Source: Helicobacteraceae bacterium (GTDB lineage Bacteria; Campylobacterota; Campylobacteria; Campylobacterales; Sulfurimonadaceae). From it: DNA of 5,680 bases. The stretch is taken from NCBI GenBank assembly GCA_027056525.1, contig JALUKO010000035.1:1-5680 (forward strand). Direction: 5' to 3'. Below, in pieces: positions 5,131 through 5,680 of the stretch. Both the position numbers and the translations under genes were made by a program. Within the stretch, counting starts at the first letter, position 1, and each line of letters starts with the position of its first letter. The notes below the pieces were generated by a model. That model made no database searches. It saw nothing but the letters and a program-made list of their open reading frames with translations, and was not told the DNA's origin.

Positions 5131-5680
5131 CTATACTCTCCTTTTTTGATTTTTCCAACTTTTCTTAGAAAGGACTGATAATCCATTTCTATAAATTTCT
5201 TTTCTGATTTGTTAGTGTTAAAACCTGGTGGTTGGAAATATTTTCCATAAACTTCATATCCGCATATCTCGGTAGCTATATATTTATACGCCCCTCCGTA
5301 GCTCACATAGGAGTTGTAAAGCGTATCGATCTCGCTGTTTGGGAGTTTGTACAACACCCCGCCTTCATCTCCCAGCACCTCGTTGAGCCTTTTGAGCTCT
5401 TTGTATTTTGAAGTATCTATGAGACGATTTTGGTTGGGGAGTTTTCCAAGTAGCTTGTTTCTGATCCTTACGTAGGTCTTGATCGGTTCGCCCTCACAGG
5501 AGAAGGTTCCCTCGACGTAGGAGATATCTATGAGATCTTCTGCGATGTTTAAAATGGCGCAGTAGAGCAGCACCCTGTTTTTGGCCAGCTTTTTGCCGTA
5601 GAGTCTTTGCACGTAGGGATCGTCGAAGTTCTTTTCAAACTCCAAAAACCACTTGAACTCTTTTTTGTCCTGCTCCACAT
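5127..5680 (-). CDS. C-terminal part of a family M protein (partial, runs off the right edge)
   Basis: The frame is open to the window edge. A GTG at 5678 could be read as a start but has no room for a ribosome site, and the sequence begins in the middle of a region homologous to about residue 318 of the 470-residue protein, so this is most likely an internal part of a longer gene. Shared features are VEGTFSCEGE (C61 of the visible part) against QGTFRCDDP, and LYKLPNSEIDTLYNSYVSYG...ATEICGYE (C139) against LYK...ELETVSYTANKLCGYK. It has one additional cysteine, C40. The tail after the second cysteine is basic. Its DNA is clearly richer in GC than the rest (33 of 60 bases in 5461-5520). If the N-terminal part resembles the paralogues, the visible region lies outside the cytoplasm. 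Confidence 0.8.
   Translation of the reverse strand, partial: VEQDKKEFKWFLEFEKNFDDPYVQRLYGKKLAKNRVLLYCAILNIAEDLIDISYVEGTFSCEGEPIKTYVRIRNKLLGKLPNQNRLIDTSKYKELKRLNEVLGDEGGVLYKLPNSEIDTLYNSYVSYGGAYKYIATEICGYEVYGKYFQPPGFNTNKSEKKFIEMDYQSFLRKVGKIKKGEYR

Noticed and set aside
5676..5678. GTG at 5678 as the true start of the last gene
   Set aside because: There is no space for a ribosome site and homology to the 470-residue protein continues to the edge, so the frame most likely comes from outside the window.

Overview
All credible genes in this window lie on the minus strand, so the array is read from right to left. The DNA is AT-rich and codes for proteins rich in Lys, Phe, Tyr and Ile. This composition fits a member of the Campylobacterota (Sulfurimonas, Sulfurovum or Arcobacter type), but there is no marker gene to confirm it. 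No housekeeping gene, RNA gene, CRISPR array or transposase is visible; the region looks like an accessory locus.

In transcription order the layout is: (1) the C-terminal part of a large protein of family 'M' (5680-5127, open at the window edge); (2) a small 73-residue helical protein (5130-4909) whose 3' end runs into a tandem G-rich repeat; (3) a 161-base gap with the best promoter candidate; (4) a small 66-residue protein (4747-4547); (5) a 470-residue M protein (4550-3138); (6) a short chimeric ORF fused to a decayed small gene (3136-2877); (7) a 440-residue M protein (2889-1567); (8) a 25-codon ORF (1567-1490) that stops just before a perfect 11-bp hairpin (1454-1480); (9) a membrane-anchored ankyrin-repeat protein (1427-297); (10) a small 86-residue protein (297-37); (11) the first 16 codons of another membrane protein (49-1), probably a further M copy.

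The three M proteins are clearly paralogous although very diverged. The two complete ones have N-terminal membrane segments whose positive loops predict a large C-terminal domain outside the cytoplasm. Both contain exactly two cysteines, at matching places, and share an IPKDD motif. The C-terminal fragment has the same cysteine pair. Most gene junctions overlap or touch (ATGA, TAATG, or a one-base gap), so M genes and small genes alternate as translationally coupled pairs.

The locus carries clear traces of recombination. About 193 bp, covering the end of one small gene and the start of the next membrane gene, occurs twice, 2,840 bp apart, at about 93% identity. The right copy is broken by a nonsense codon and joined out of frame to an unrelated start. 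Three small ORFs downstream of M genes look like heads of longer genes cut off near a repeat or hairpin. My working hypothesis is a modular, recombining array of paralogous envelope proteins with small partners, resembling orphan immunity or effector-remnant arrays of interbacterial competition systems. That role is inferred from layout only; no toxin or secretion domain can be seen.
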